NCBI GenBank assembly: GCA_007182875.1
Contig: AP019514.1
Span: forward strand, 806,001 to 870,000
Reading direction: 5' to 3'
From: Vreelandella sulfidaeris
GTDB lineage: Bacteria > Pseudomonadota > Gammaproteobacteria > Pseudomonadales > Halomonadaceae
Length of the DNA: 64,000 nt
The position numbers and the translations under genes are program-made. Positions 22,189 to 34,828 of this stretch are shown here, in pieces; the stretch's first letter is position 1; each line of letters starts with the position of its first letter. The notes beneath the pieces were generated by a model. That model did not search any database, was not told where the DNA came from, and saw only the letters and a program-made list of their open reading frames with translations.

Positions 22189-22420
22189 GGCGGCCACTCC
22201 TTTTCCAGGGGATACGTGAAAGGTATTGTTATACAGAGGACAATTTTTATACACAAATTGAGTTGTGCAAAGCAGCATTGTCACTGTCGAGCAAGATAAT
22301 AAGGGCTTTTACAGCCAGGGGGTAGCCCAAACGATGTAGGCGATTGACTATTTTGTAAGCCTAAGCTTACAAATAGCTAGCTAATAGTACTATCGTATTG
22401 AATGGAAACGTTTTTCATAA

Positions 22421-22450
22421 AAATAAAAAAGCCGGAAGTTATCCCGGCTT
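22421..22450 (-). terminator. Rho-independent terminator for the second small gene
   Basis: On the minus strand AAGCCGGGATAACTTCCGGCTT is followed by TTTTATTTTT. This is a classic terminator about 40 bp after the stop codon of the small gene at 22491-22603. Confidence 0.85.
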
Positions 22451-22490
22451 CGGTCACTATCTTTTAGTCTTAAAAGGCAAAAAGCCTGAA

Positions 22491-22603
22491 TTAACCTAAA
22501 TAGGCTCTCAGAGCCTCGGCTGCGGCAAGATTCCATTGTGCGTTCAAGCTCCAGAATTCCAGAACTTCATTATCGTGTGCAGGGGGTGATGATTAAAAGT
22601 CAT
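22491..22603 (-). CDS. Small protein of about 37 residues, second of a related pair
   Basis: Too short and frame-broken to appear as an open frame. The ATG at 22603 has a perfect AGGAGG eight bases upstream. Restoring one C in the run read as GGGGG at 22582-22586 gives MTFNHHPPAHDNEVLEF... ending in AEALRAYLG. The 113-bp length is one base short of 38 codons, which agrees. The C-terminal 24 residues resemble the neighbouring small protein (WxxxAQ and AYLG ends). A strong terminator follows. The function is unknown. Confidence 0.6.
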
Positions 22604-22697
22604 TTGGCGGTCCTCCTAGTGGGACGACCCTGGAGTATAACGCATCCTTGTTGCAGTGCAGCATCACAATTATTAAATGTTCGCTATAAGGAGCCCT

Positions 22698-23456
22698 ATG
22701 CGTCTGCGTATTTTGTCTGATCTTCACTTGGAATTTTTGAGGGGAACCGCGAACTGCCAGAAGTGGAGGCTGATGTGGTCATCCTGGCTGGTGATATTCA
22801 CCGTAAAAGTGAGGGTTTAGCCTGGGCGCGCCATCGTTTTCCGGACACGCAGCTTATTTATGTGCCGGGCAACCATGAGTTCTACAATACCTGCATGCCG
22901 CTGCTGCGTGACGAGCTAGCGCTTGAAGCCGAGCGGCTCGGCATTGAGCTTCTGGATAATCGTGCCGTCACCCTTAATGGCGTACGTTTTACGGCACTAC
23001 CTTATGGACTGACTTTGCGCTTTATGCCGGTGATCCAACGCAAAATTCCGCCGATACAGAGTCCAAGGCGCTGCGCTACATGCCTGACTTTAAAATCATC
23101 CAAACCTCGCCAGGGTGGCTTTCACACCACAGGCTAGCCAGCAGTTGCATGGAGAAGCGTTGGCATGGCTTGAGCGCGAGCTAGAACAGCCGTTTGACGG
23201 CCCCAAGGTGGTGATTAGCCATCATGCGCCGCTGCATGACTGTATTCCCGGCCAATACTTGGGTGACGTGTTATCTCCTGCGTTTGCTTCTAACCTGCCT
23301 CATTTAATGGGCAAGATGGACATTTGGGTGCATGGGCATGTCCACGAGCCTGTGGATATTCTGCGTAACGGCACCCGTGTTGTTGCCAACCCTGGGGGTT
23401 ACCCGAATGAGTTTACTCCCGCGCGGTTTAAGCCTGATTGGGTGATTGAGTTATAA
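22698..23456 (+). CDS. Calcineurin-like metallophosphoesterase
   Basis: Cytoplasmic two-metal phosphoesterase of about 253 residues. Metal motifs are in order: SDLHLE (DxH), VVILAGDIH (GDxH), VPGNHEFY (GNHE), VVISHHAPLH and WVHGHVHEP (GHxH). Start ATG 22698 follows ATAAGGAG. Breaks lie near 22740, 23005-23040 and 23110. This subgroup is often annotated as a phosphohydrolase of unknown substrate, so no exact reaction can be given. Confidence 0.85.
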
Positions 23457-23503
23457 ATAAATCAATTATTTATAGTTGTTCATTCACTGCTCGTGAATCG
23501 CAG

Positions 23504-24053
<550 letters not shown>

Positions 24054-24089
24054 AAATAACGTAAGAAACAAGCAAGTTGGAGTTTATCG

Positions 24090-24112
24090 AGCGGTCTAAG
24101 GGCCGCTTTTTA
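24090..24112 (+). terminator. Hairpin with T tract after the ALDH remnant
   Basis: AGCGG-TCTAAGGG-CCGCT followed by TTTTAT lies 37 bp after the remnant's stop. This looks like the original terminator of the lost dehydrogenase gene. Confidence 0.7.
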
Positions 24113-24240
24113 TGTACTTTATTTGTGAGGTGGCTAAAAGAGCGTCTAGACTAATGCCATGGTCGTTAGCTAAGCGAGCCAACATAGCACGTCGGGTCAG
24201 GGCACATACTCACGTGTAAACACAAGATCAAACGGAGAAC

Positions 24241-25738
24241 ATGCCCATGGAGACCCTCGAATTAATCATTGCCCCGCTGCGCGATGGTCTCTATACCATC
24301 ATGATGCCTGTCAGTAACTTTATCTGGAGCTACATTCTTGTTTATCTACTCTTAGGTGCTGGCCTGCTGTTTACCATTATGACTCGCGGGATGCAGTTTC
24401 GTCTGTTCAGGCATATGGCCTATGTGACGTTTACCGCCCGGGGCGCCAGGGATGGCATTAGCGGCTTTCAGGCATTTGCGACGTCCATGGCGGCGCGGGT
24501 GGGGACCGGCAACCTAGCCGGCGTGGCCCTGGCGCTATGGATTGGTGGCCCAGGGGCCATTTTTTGGATGTGGGTGACAGCGTTGCTCGGTTTTGCAACG
24601 TCCTTTATCGAATCGACGCTGGCGCAAGTGTATAAGCATCGTAACGAGGATGGCGTATTCCGCGGCGGCCCTGCATTTTATATCGAACGTTGCCTAGGCT
24701 GGCGCTGGTTAGGATCACTGTTCGCGGTATTTTTGATTATCGCCTATGGACTGGCGTTTAACGCCGCGCAATCCAACACAATTGCCCAGGGCATGAGCGG
24801 TGCCTTTGGCATTCCTAACTGGCTGACGGGCGTAGTCATTGCCATTTTGGCAGGCTTTGTGATTTATGGCGGCCTCAAGTCGGTGGCACGAACCGCCGAA
24901 AAATCGTGCCGATCATGGCCATTGCTTACTTACTGGTCGCGCTATGGATTCTGTTTGCTAACCTTTCTGCCGTCCCTGATATGCTCTCGCTGATTGTGAT
25001 GAGCGCTTTTGGTCTTGGGCCAGCGGTGGGCGGTGCAGCAGGCTATGCGATTAAAGCGGCCATGGAAAATGGCATCAAGCGTGGCTTATTTTCCAACGAA
25101 GCGGGCATGGGCTCGACACCTAACGCGGCTGCCCAGGCGACCGTCAAACATCCCGCGGCCCAGGGCTTGGTGCAATCCTTTGGGGTGTTCGTCGACACCA
25201 TTGTGATTTGTAGCTGTACCGCTGTGGTGATCCTGCTCTCTGGCGTTTATGAACGGCTGATGTCGGAGTCGCCAGGGAGAGCATCGAAGGGATACAACTT
25301 ACCCAAGATGCCATGGTTGATCATCTAGGTGGCTTTGGCGAGATATTCATTGCGTTAGCGATACTGTTTTGCTTTTACCTCGATCTTGGCCAACTTCTCG
25401 TTCTCGTCGGTTAATATCGAATTTCTGTTCCGCCGCCACGCTAAAAAGCGGTCAGCGTGTTCAAGGTGATCATTCTAGCGATGGTACTGCTCGGTTCGGT
25501 GGCAGAGCTAAGCGTGGTCTGGGACTTTGCCGACCTGGCAATGGGGTTAATGGCCACGACAAACCTGTTTTCCATTCTGTTTATGGCGCCCATTGCGGTT
25601 GCCGTATTGAAGGATTACGAGCGTCAACGCCGAGCAGGTATTGAAGAGCCACTCTTTGACCCCGCCATATTAAAACGTCCGGAATTAGTAGATGCCGATG
25701 TATGGCCTGTAAAGAGGCAAAAGAAGGGTAGGGGTTAA
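24241..25738 (+). CDS. Sodium:alanine/glycine symporter, AGCS family
   Basis: Inner-membrane Na+-coupled amino acid importer of the AGCS (DagA/AlsT) family, about 500 residues and ten or more helices. Signatures are GTGNLAGVALALWIGGPGA, FRGGPAFYIE, AGYAIKAAMENGIKRGLFS and NEAGMGSTPNAAA. The ATG at 24247 has a better spacing to GGAG than 24241. Breaks lie near 24900, 25265-25320, 25380 and 25445. It ends sharing bases with the convergent MocR stop at 25735-25738. Confidence 0.88.
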
Positions 25739-27115
25739 CTCCCTGCTTCAATAAACGCTTTCGCCCTTGGGTCTTGTATATAGGCAACGTTGAGCCGGAG
25801 CCAGGGCGTTGGCTGGTGATCGGCAAAAACAGATGCCCCGGCGATAGCGTGATTTCCACCGGTTAGCCAGTTCACTCAGGGCTTCAGGGTGATGGCTGCT
25901 GGTGGTTTTGCCCACAAACATCCCGCCAGCCGGTTGGGTATACACCTCCCAGCCGGCATTTTTAGCATCGTTAGTGCCACTGCCATTTGATTGGCGAGCT
26001 TGATGCGCAGCCGTTCGGTAAGCTTCCGGTAGCTGCCGTTTTGCAGCATCGTAATGACCACCTGCTCGGCAAATCGTGAAGCGGAAATGCTGGTCAACAT
26101 CTTTATATCCACTAGGCGCTGTACCCAAGTCACTGGCGCGGCGACAAAGCCGACTCGTAGCGAAGAGGAGAGGCTTTCGAAAAGCTGCCCAGATAGAACA
26201 CCCGGCTTAAACCGTCTAGCGCTGCCAATCGGGTGGTGGGGTATGCTGAAAATCCGCGTAGATATCGTCTTCAATAATCTGAAAATCGTGTTGCTCGGCG
26301 AGCTGTAACACTCGGTGTGCCACCGCTGGGGTGAGCGTGCTGCCCGTGGGGTTGTGAAAAACGCTGTTGATGTAGAACAGCTTTGGGCGATGTTCGGCCA
26401 ACAACACCTCCAAGCGTTCGATATCAGGCCCATCGGCTAATCGCGGCACGCCAATCACGCGGATTCGCTGTAAGTGAAGCAGGCCAAACAGGTTGTAATA
26501 GCCCGGTGATTCCACGAAGACCACATCGCCAGGCTCAAGCAGCATCCGCACCAGTAGATCCAGCGAATGGCTGCCGCCGCCGGTCATCACGATCTGCTGG
26601 GCGTCCGCATTAATCGCCAGTGGGCGCAGACGTTCCTGGATTAAATCGCGTAAATCCTGCGGCCCTTGCGGGGTACTGTACTCGAAAATTCCTGAACGGC
26701 TTTTACGTGCCACTTGGCGAATGGCGTGAGTTAGGTCATCGCCTTCGCGCCAGACGCTTGGCAGCCAGCCGCAGCCCAGCTTGAGCGTGTGCTCATTGGC
26801 ACTGAAAAGCCCCATAGGCCGCTGGTGACCTCTTCCAATCCGCTCATAGCTGCTGGTTGTGATACCAGCGCTGCTGCGCTATCCGCCACATAAAAACCTG
26901 ATCCGGGTCGTGAGCGCACTAAGCCAGAAGCGACAAGTCGTTCGTAGGCTTCCAATCACCGCATTACGGCTGATGTGGTGGGTGGCGGCTAAGCGACGAA
27001 TAGAGGGTAAACGACGGCCACCGCCTGCACCGTGCGCGGCAATCCAAGCGCGAATCCCCGCTTCGAGCTGCTGGGCGATGGGAGTCGTGGCGTGCCGATT
27101 AACCTCTAGTTTCAT
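25735..27115 (-). CDS. MocR-type regulator (GntR helix-turn-helix fused to aminotransferase domain)
   Basis: Transcription regulator of the MocR/GabR class, about 460 residues. The winged helix-turn-helix is at residues 1-75 (LPSIRRLAATHHISRNAVIxAYERL) and a class I aminotransferase fold follows. The PLP region reads SVFHNPTGSTLTPAVAHRVL, then IIEDDIYADF and the lysine in GSFSKSLSSSLRVGF. Frame breaks lie near 26960, 26830, 26225, 25990 and 25850-25815. The C-terminus becomes LRLNVAYIQDPRAKAF in the correct frame. It is divergent from the MFS gene at 27253, which it may regulate. The ligand is unknown. Confidence 0.85.
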
Positions 27116-27252
27116 AACGTGCCCTATGGCTTTCAACTGTTCGCTAAAAGGGCGGAACAGTGTCTGGAAAGTGGGAGTTAAGTGTACCTTACCGCTGCGT
27201 GGTAAGCGTGGGAGGGTAGCGGTTCAATGACTTACTTATTTAGGACTTCGCT

Positions 27253-28420
27253 ATGAGCCGCACTGCCAATCGCGCTAACAATAAAGGAGCGCAGCCTGCC
27301 TGGCGTTTGCGCTATGTACGATTACCACGGCGGTTAATTTACAGGCCCCTCTTTACGATGCGCTGGCGGCGCGGGATGGTTTGGGCGTTGGTGCCACCAG
27401 CATCGCTTTTGCCTGCTATGTAGTGGGCATTATACCGGTGTTGCTGGGGTTAAATGGCCGGCCGATCGGGTTGGGCGCAAGCCATTAATAATGAGTGCTC
27501 TGCTGTTATGTCTCTTGGCGACCGGGATCACCCTGATAGCGCCCGGTTTGCCGGCGCTGGGTGTGGCTCGCTTTCTGCTGGGTATCAGTACGGGGCTAAT
27601 GTCAGCGGTGGCTCCCGCTTATATGCAACTACTATTGGTGGAAGAGGATAAGCGTGTGGCGACCAATTATGTGACGGCCAGTACCGCGCTTGGGTTTGGC
27701 CTGGGGCGGCGGTGACTAGTCTGTTTGTTTTCCACACCCCAAGCATATCGCCACCCAGTCTGTGGCTTTATATCGCTGCCGCTTTGCTGGCATTGGTGGT
27801 GGTCACCACGCTTAAGGATAGCTCACCGAGCGCTACTAAAACGCCTATGCTGCGTCTTCCCAGCTATCCAAAAGGAACTCTCGCCTATGGATTGGCAATT
27901 TTGTTGGCCTGGGCGACGGTGGGGTTGGTGATTGCGATTCTGCCTTCAACACTAAGCCTGCACGGTTTATCCGCCTGGAGCGGCTTCGCCACCTTCGGTA
28001 TCTGCAGCTGCGGGGGTGCTGTTTCAGCCCTGGGCGAGAAGGCTTACGCCGCGCAGCGCTACCCGACTGGGTCTGGTGATTTTGCCGATTGCCTATGGGT
28101 TGATCGTTTGGGGCGCTGTCCAAGGAAATCTTGTGGCGGTGCTGCTGGGCACGGTAGCAGCCAGTAGCGCTTGCTATGGGTTTATCTATTTGGGAGGGTT
28201 AAGTGGTGTGTTGGTGAGTGCGGATGCCTCGGCTAGCCAACAAGCCACCCAAGCCAGCGCGGGCTATTTTCTGATGGCTTACTTGGGCTTCAGTATCCCT
28301 GTAATCGTCACCGGCGTACTGATTGATGCGGTGGGACATACGCTTGCGTTAACGCTGTTTGGTCTCGCACTATTGGGCGGCGTTATCATGGCGATCATTT
28401 TGCTGCGTAAGGCACAATAG
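27253..28420 (+). CDS. Major facilitator superfamily transporter
   Basis: About 388 residues and twelve helices. After the N-terminus (MSRTANRANNKGAQPAW) the frame changes near 27310, giving CTITTAVNLQAPLYDALA. MFS motif A reads GLADRVGRKPLIMS across a break at about 27455. Further breaks lie near 27710, 28010 and 28120. The closing helices (GFSIPVIVTGVLIDAVGHTLAL) are open. The divergent MocR gene suggests a substrate linked to PLP or amino acids, which is only inference. Confidence 0.82.
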
Positions 28421-28441
28421 ACAGCCCCAGCGTTCACGATG

Positions 28442-29423
28442 TCATGAGCGATGCTTCTCTACCAGTAGCCCGCAAGAGGGCACCGCCCAACGAGTGTCGG
28501 CGGTAAACACGACATCGCACACCACGGGGAGTAGTAGCGACGCACCTCGTCGTCAATCCGAGCGCGTAGGGCATCTTGGTTGGTGATGGACAGACGGGAT
28601 GCCTCAGGCAATACCACATGCACCATGACATACAGCAGGCGGCCTGGGCGTACCATGCGAACACGCACTTGCTGGGTGTCAGTGTTAGCCAGGGCATTCG
28701 CGACGGCTTGGCGAACAGGTTCTGCGATAGATTCTTCTGGCGTTTTGTTAAGCAATTCCTTCAGTGCTTGGGAGGCCATGCGCACAGGAACACCCAGGCA
28801 GAGCACCACCACCGCAATCACGAGCACCGAATCCACATAGGGCAGAATAGCCAACCAGCCCAGTCGCTCAAACAACATCACTAGGCAAAGGCTGCTAATA
28901 CCGCGGCGGAAATGACGCTGTTCACTAGCCAATTTAGTTTATCTGCCGCCACCAATGGGCTGCTCACATGGCGCTGGCTACGGTGCATCACCCAGGCCGT
29001 AAACGAACAGGAAACGGTGGCAAAGAGTGCATAAATTACCGCCAAGCCAGCCGCTATTTCGCGGCCACCCGTGAGCAGGGCGGCAATAGCGTCGACCAGG
29101 GCGAAAATAGACACGCCTAAAATAAGCAGCCCTTTGCACAGATTCACAAGCGACTCAAAGTAGCTGTAACCAAAGGGGTACGACTCGCTGTCCGGGCGAC
29201 TGGCAAGCTTGCTGACCTTAATAGTGACGAGGGCGATGCTGAAATAAATAAGATTAAATAGACCATCCAGCAGGATCGCCTGCGAGTTGGAGGCTAACGT
29301 AGCAACAATGCCTGCACAGCCAATAAGCAGCGCCATCAAGGCGGAGAATGCCAAGGTTCTCGATTCTGTCTTCACTAACGTTTCTGCTCCAGAGTGTACA
29401 TCGTCAAAATAGTCGATAAGCAT
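28442..29423 (-). CDS. Cation diffusion facilitator (CDF) metal exporter
   Basis: Inner-membrane divalent-cation/proton antiporter of the CDF family, about 327 residues. The first six helices include LLDGLFNLIYF and the later site LVAADKLNWLVNSV; both positions carry Asp residues typical of the transmembrane metal site, though the spacing (D..N, D..N) differs from FieF's D..D, H..D. A cytoplasmic domain follows. Breaks are near 28885 and 28520. After the second, the frame runs to a TGA at 28442. The metal cannot be told, and the Asn residues hint that it may not be zinc. Confidence 0.82.
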
Positions 29424-29551
29424 AGCAACTTTGCTGGTGACATATCGAATGCCGGTCGTCTACTCAAAACGATGCTTTGGACAGCCTCGTTAGTTCTACT
29501 AATCTTAGGAGGCATTTATTTGATTCACGTTAAACCAAATAGGAGGGTTAG

Positions 29552-30390
<839 letters not shown>

Positions 30391-30420
30391 AAAACGATTA
30401 TTCAGGGCTTGTAAGACTAA

Positions 30421-30464
30421 ATCGCCGCCCTTCTTTATAGAGTCAGTTGATACGGGGCGGCGAT
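30421..30464. terminator. Long inverted repeat between hydrolase and nirD
   Basis: ATCGCCGCCC at 30421-30430 pairs perfectly with GGGCGGCGAT at 30455-30464 around a 24-base loop, in the gap between the convergent hydrolase and nirD genes. It probably works as a bidirectional stop, although no T tract follows. Confidence 0.5.
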
Positions 30465-30495
30465 TCAACGGCTACGTTATCCCTTCAATCCAACA

Positions 30496-30898
30496 TTATC
30501 CTTCAACCCAAACTTCATCGCCTTTAAAGACGATTTTCCATGTGCGGAGCTTCACGCTTTCATCCTCTAAACACTGACCATCTTTAAGACGGAAGTGTTG
30601 CTTTATAGATAGGCGAGGCGACGACGGCGGCACCTTTAAGATCGCCTACGATGCCCCGAGCGATTACGTTTGCGTTCGAGAAGGGATCATGATGATCAAG
30701 AGCATAGAGCTCATCGCCCTGTTCCTGCACTCCGGGCAAGTAGAAAATAGCGACCTGGGCGGGGCCGTCGGCGGTTTCAAGCCAGGCGGCGATGCCAGAG
30801 AACGCGACTAGATCGGCTTTGGTACAGACTTTCTGCCACGTCTTTGTCTTCTGAAGCGCCATGGTATCCATCTCGTTTTTCAATGCAGTTGCGGTCAT
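30496..30898 (-). CDS. nirD: Nitrite reductase small subunit NirD
   Basis: Small subunit of the cytoplasmic NADH-dependent nitrite reductase, about 134 residues with a Rieske-like fold. It shows ALDHHDPFSNANVIARGIVGD and VVASPIYKQHFRLKDGQCLED, close to E. coli NirD, and it lacks the Rieske cysteine/histidine ligands as usual. One break lies near 30597. It lies 58 bp downstream of nirB in the same operon. Confidence 0.9.
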
Positions 30899-30956
30899 GG
30901 ATTGCCTCTTTTTATCCAGTGTCAGTGTCGTTGTCAGTGTCAGGGCCCAGCGTCGC

Positions 30957-33476
30957 TTAAGCGGGGCGCAGCTGACCGCGCTCGGAGGTCATAATGATTG
31001 ACGGATCCGGGCGGTCGTCGTTGACGAAGCTACGGAAGCGTTTGAGTTTTTCTGGATCACTGATGGCGTCGGCCCATTCGCACTGATAGGTATCCACCAC
31101 GGTTTGCATTTGGCGCTCCAGCTCGTCGTTGATGCCTAGGCTGTCTTCCAGAATCACCTCTTTGAGGTACTCCAGGCCGCCGTCGAGGTTTTCGCGCCAT
31201 ACCGAGGTGCGCTGCAGGCGGTCAGCGGTGCGCACGTAAAACATCAAGAAGCGGTCAATGGTGCGGTAGAGCTGCTCGTCGTCTAGGTCGGTGGCGAACA
31301 GTTCGGCGTGGCGGGGCGCATGCCGCCGTTACCACAAACGTAGAGGTTCCAGCCGTTTTCGGTAGCGATAATGCCGATGTCTTTGCTCTGAGCTTCGGCG
31401 CACTCGCGGGTGCAGCCGGAAACGCCGAATTTGATCTTGTGCGGTGAACGCAGCCCCTTGTAGCGGTTCTCCAATTGGATCGCCATGCCAACGCTGTCCT
31501 GTACGCCGTAGCGGCACCAGTGCTGCCTACGCAGGATTTCACCGTGCGCAGCGATTTACCGTAGGCGTGCCCGGTCTCGAAGCCTGCGGCAATCAACTCG
31601 CCCCAGATATCCGGCAGGTCTTCCAGGCGGGCGCCGAATAGGTCAATACGTTGGCCGCCGGTCACTTTGGAGTAGAGGCTATACTTTTAGCCACTTCGCC
31701 CAGGGCAATGAGCTTATCAGGGGTGATCTCACCACCGGCCACACGCGGCACTACCGAGTAAGTGCCGTTCTTCTGCATGTTGGCCATGAACGTATCGTTG
31801 GTATCCTGCAATGGGATATGCGCCGCATCGGTGATGGGTTCGTTAAAGCAGGAGGCCAAAATGGACGCTACAGCGGGCTTGCAGATATCGCAGCCCAGGC
31901 GGTGAGTGTCGGGGTTGCCGTGTTTTCAATCAGGTCGGTGAAGGTTTTGATGCCTTCGACACGCACAATATCGTAAAGCCCCTGGCGGGTATGGGCAAAG
32001 TGCTCACAAATCGATTTATCGACTTCCACACCACGGGCTTCTAGCTCATGGTCAACCACACTTTTCAGCAGCGCGGTGCAGCCGCCGCAGCCGGTGCTGG
32101 CTTTGGTGGCCGCTTTGACACCGCCTAGATCTACCACGCCAGCGTCAATAGTGGCGCAAATATCACCCTTGGTGACGTTATGACAAGAGCAGATGGAGGC
32201 GGTTTCTGGCAGCGCCCCGGGGCCGAGCGTGGGAGCGGCACCGCTGCTTTGTGGCAGAATCAGTGAAGCAGGTTCATCGGGCAGCTCAATACCGTTGGAG
32301 TAGTACTGCAATAAGGTGTCGTAAACACCGTTGTTGCCCACCAACATGGCGCCGAGCAGCTTTTACCATCGCTGGAGACCACCAGCTTGCGGTACTCCTG
32401 CTTGATGGGATCCAGGTAGCGGAACATGCGTGCGCTGGGGTTTTGGTTGCCGTGAGCGTCACCAATCGAACCCACGTCCACGCCCAGCAGCTTGAGCTTG
32501 GTGCTCATATCGGCGCCACCTCAAAGTGTGTGTCTCCACCGGTCAACGTGGATAGTGCGGTTTTGGCCATTTGGTAGCCCGGCGCCACCAAGCCAAAAAT
32601 GCTCTGGTTCCACAGTGCGACTTCGCCAACCGCGAGGATAGCCGGGTCGCTGGTAAGGCACTGGTTATCGACCACGACGCCACCGCGCTCGCCAATCTCC
32701 AGGCCGCAGTCGCGAGCTAGCTGGTCGCGGGGACGAATGCCTGCTGAGAAGACGATGAGATCGGTTTCAAGGACTTTATCGTCTTGAAAGACCATGCGGT
32801 GACGGCTCGCCTCGCCATCTTCAATACGCTGGGTGGCGCGCTCGGTGAGCACCTGTACGCCCAAGGCTTCAATTTTTCGCGCAGCAGTTCACCGCCTTCG
32901 TTATCTACCTGCATCGGCATCAGCCGCGAGGCAAATTCAACAACGGCAGTGTCCAGGTTTAATCCCCGCAGGGCATTGGCGGCTTCTAAACCCAGCAGGC
33001 CACCGCCCACCACCACGCCGGTGGTGGCATTTTCGGCGGCGGCTTGGATGGCGTCCAGGTCGTCCAGGGTGCGGTACACCAGGCAGCCATCGCGGTCATT
33101 ACCGGGTATCGGCGGCACAAAGGGGAAGGAGCCGGTGGCTAGCACCAAGCGGTCATATGGGTAGCGGCCCTGGTCGGTGACCACTTCTTGCGCACTGCGG
33201 TCGATCTCGATCACGGCCTCGCCAGTACGCAGTTCTACGCCGCTGACGGCGTAGTAATCCGCCCTCGCAAAGTGCTAGCGAATCGGCATCGCGGCCGCTG
33301 AAATATTCAGACAAATGCACCCGGTCGTAGGCGCGATGGCGCTCTTCGCCAAACACCGTAACCTGATAGCGTTCTAGTGCGCCGTTATCGACCAGTTGCT
33401 CGACCAAGTGGTGGCCGACCATGCCGTTACCAATAACGATTAATTGCTGTGTAGTGGACATGTTTTCGATAGACAT
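30957..33476 (-). CDS. nirB: NADH-dependent nitrite reductase large subunit NirB
   Basis: Reduces nitrite to ammonium in the cytoplasm, about 840 residues. Domains in order: FAD/NAD-binding (IVIGNGMVGHHLVEQL, GVVVGGGLLGLEAANAL, LAVGEVALW), a BFD-like [2Fe-2S] domain (CSCHN... STGCGGC), and the sirohaem/[4Fe-4S] reductase domain (VKSCVGSTWCRYG, GVSGCTRECAEAQSKDIG). It is broken into about seven frames, near 33245, 32850, 32510, 32345, 31920, 31665, 31530 and 31310, but all domains are present and in order. The start at 33476 lies 2 bp after the upstream oxidoreductase stop. Confidence 0.92.
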
Positions 33477-33478
33477 AG

Positions 33479-34786
33479 CTATGCCGCCTCTAAGGTCGAT
33501 AAATGGGGAGTATCGTTGTGCTGGTCAGCCGCAATGGTTTGGAGCACTGCTACATCAGCAGCACCAAACAGGAGTGCATGGCGACAGTCGTTAAGGTTCG
33601 TGCCTACGAGTGCTTGTTCGAAGTACCAAGGGCCTTGGCTGGTGTCGCCGTAAAGCACCGCACCTTCAAGCTGGCCGTTGCGAAGTAACAGACGACGGTA
33701 ATCGCCGCGCTCAATGTCGTGGTAGCTAAGCACTTCATGCTCGGCGCTGGCGTCGGTGGGGCCAAAGGCGTAGAGCGCAACACCGCTGATTTTGAGTTTG
33801 GTGGCGCTGGGCGCATCCGCATAGCCTTGGGTATTTGTGCCGCACAGCGTCGCGGCGAGCACCTCTACCTGACGCCAGATCGGTTCCACCAAGCCGTAGG
33901 TGGTGCCATCAAATTGGCAGCATTCACCCAAGGCGGAAATGGCCGGGTCTGAGGTGGTGAGCCATTCGTCAACCACAATAGCTCGATCAGTGCGCAGTCC
34001 TGCCTGATGGCCAAGTTCCGCATTGGGAGTAATGCCCGCGGCAATAATCACGCTAGAGGCGTTGAACTGACGGCCATCGGCAAGTTGTACCTTGGCTACG
34101 CGCCCATGAGTATCGCCCTCTAGCTGTGCTAACTGGGCGCCGGTGATGATCTTTAAACCACGCTGGGAAAGTTCGTTTTCAAGCAGATGCGCGGCAGTGG
34201 TATCCAGCTGGCGGTTCATTAGCCGCTCGCTGCGTTGGAGCACGCTGACGCTGATATCACTGCCGCGTTTACGCAGTCCTTCAGCAGCTTCAAGGCCCAG
34301 CAGACCGCCGCCAATCACCACTGCATCACCGCCCTGTTGAGCGATGTCGGTAAGTGCACCAGCGTCTTGCAAGTCGCGAAAGCCGTGTACACCCGCAAGC
34401 TCAATACCGGGGATGTCGGGCAGCGCTGGGCGTGAGCCGGTGGCGATGACCAAACGGTCGTAATGCAGTGTGCGGCCGGTGTCGGTGATTACCGTACGGC
34501 GATCACGCTGCAGGCTTTCGACCTTTTCGCCGAGAATCAGAGTGACATTCTGAGCCGCGTACCACTGCGCATCGCGCAGAGTAAGTGCGTCTTGCTGCAT
34601 CTCACCGGCCAGCAGTGGCGAAAGCAGGATACGGTTATACGCGGGGGTTGGTTCAGCGCCAATTACCGTGATGCGCTGGGGGCGCGTAGGTGATTTCACC
34701 AGCGCCTCAATCAGACGGTGGCTGGCCATACCACTACCAATAATGACTAGATGGTCGCTGGGTGAGCACCGGGAAATGGTTTCCAT
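33479..34786 (-). CDS. NAD(P)/FAD-dependent oxidoreductase of the nitrate assimilation operon
   Basis: About 435 residues, fully open, starting at ATG 34786 with GAGGAGCT upstream. It has an FAD motif (LVIIGSGMASHRLIEAL), TRTLHYDRLVIATGSRPALP and an NAD motif (AVVIGGGLLGLEAAEGLRKRG). It resembles the N-terminal half of NirB, to which it is probably paralogous (both have PAYNR/RAYDR and LLGLEAA). In such clusters this protein is thought to pass electrons from NAD(P)H to NasA, the role of NasB in other bacteria. Direct evidence here is only operon position. Confidence 0.8.
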   Translation of the reverse strand: METISRCSPSDHLVIIGSGMASHRLIEALVKSPTRPQRITVIGAEPTPAYNRILLSPLLAGEMQQDALTLRDAQWYAAQNVTLILGEKVESLQRDRRTVITDTGRTLHYDRLVIATGSRPALPDIPGIELAGVHGFRDLQDAGALTDIAQQGGDAVVIGGGLLGLEAAEGLRKRGSDISVSVLQRSERLMNRQLDTTAAHLLENELSQRGLKIITGAQLAQLEGDTHGRVAKVQLADGRQFNASSVIIAAGITPNAELGHQAGLRTDRAIVVDEWLTTSDPAISALGECCQFDGTTYGLVEPIWRQVEVLAATLCGTNTQGYADAPSATKLKISGVALYAFGPTDASAEHEVLSYHDIERGDYRRLLLRNGQLEGAVLYGDTSQGPWYFEQALVGTNLNDCRHALLFGAADVAVLQTIAADQHNDTPHLSTLEAA

Positions 34787-34828
34787 GGGTAGCTCCTCTG
34801 TGTCGTTGCGGATGCTTGAGCACCAAAC

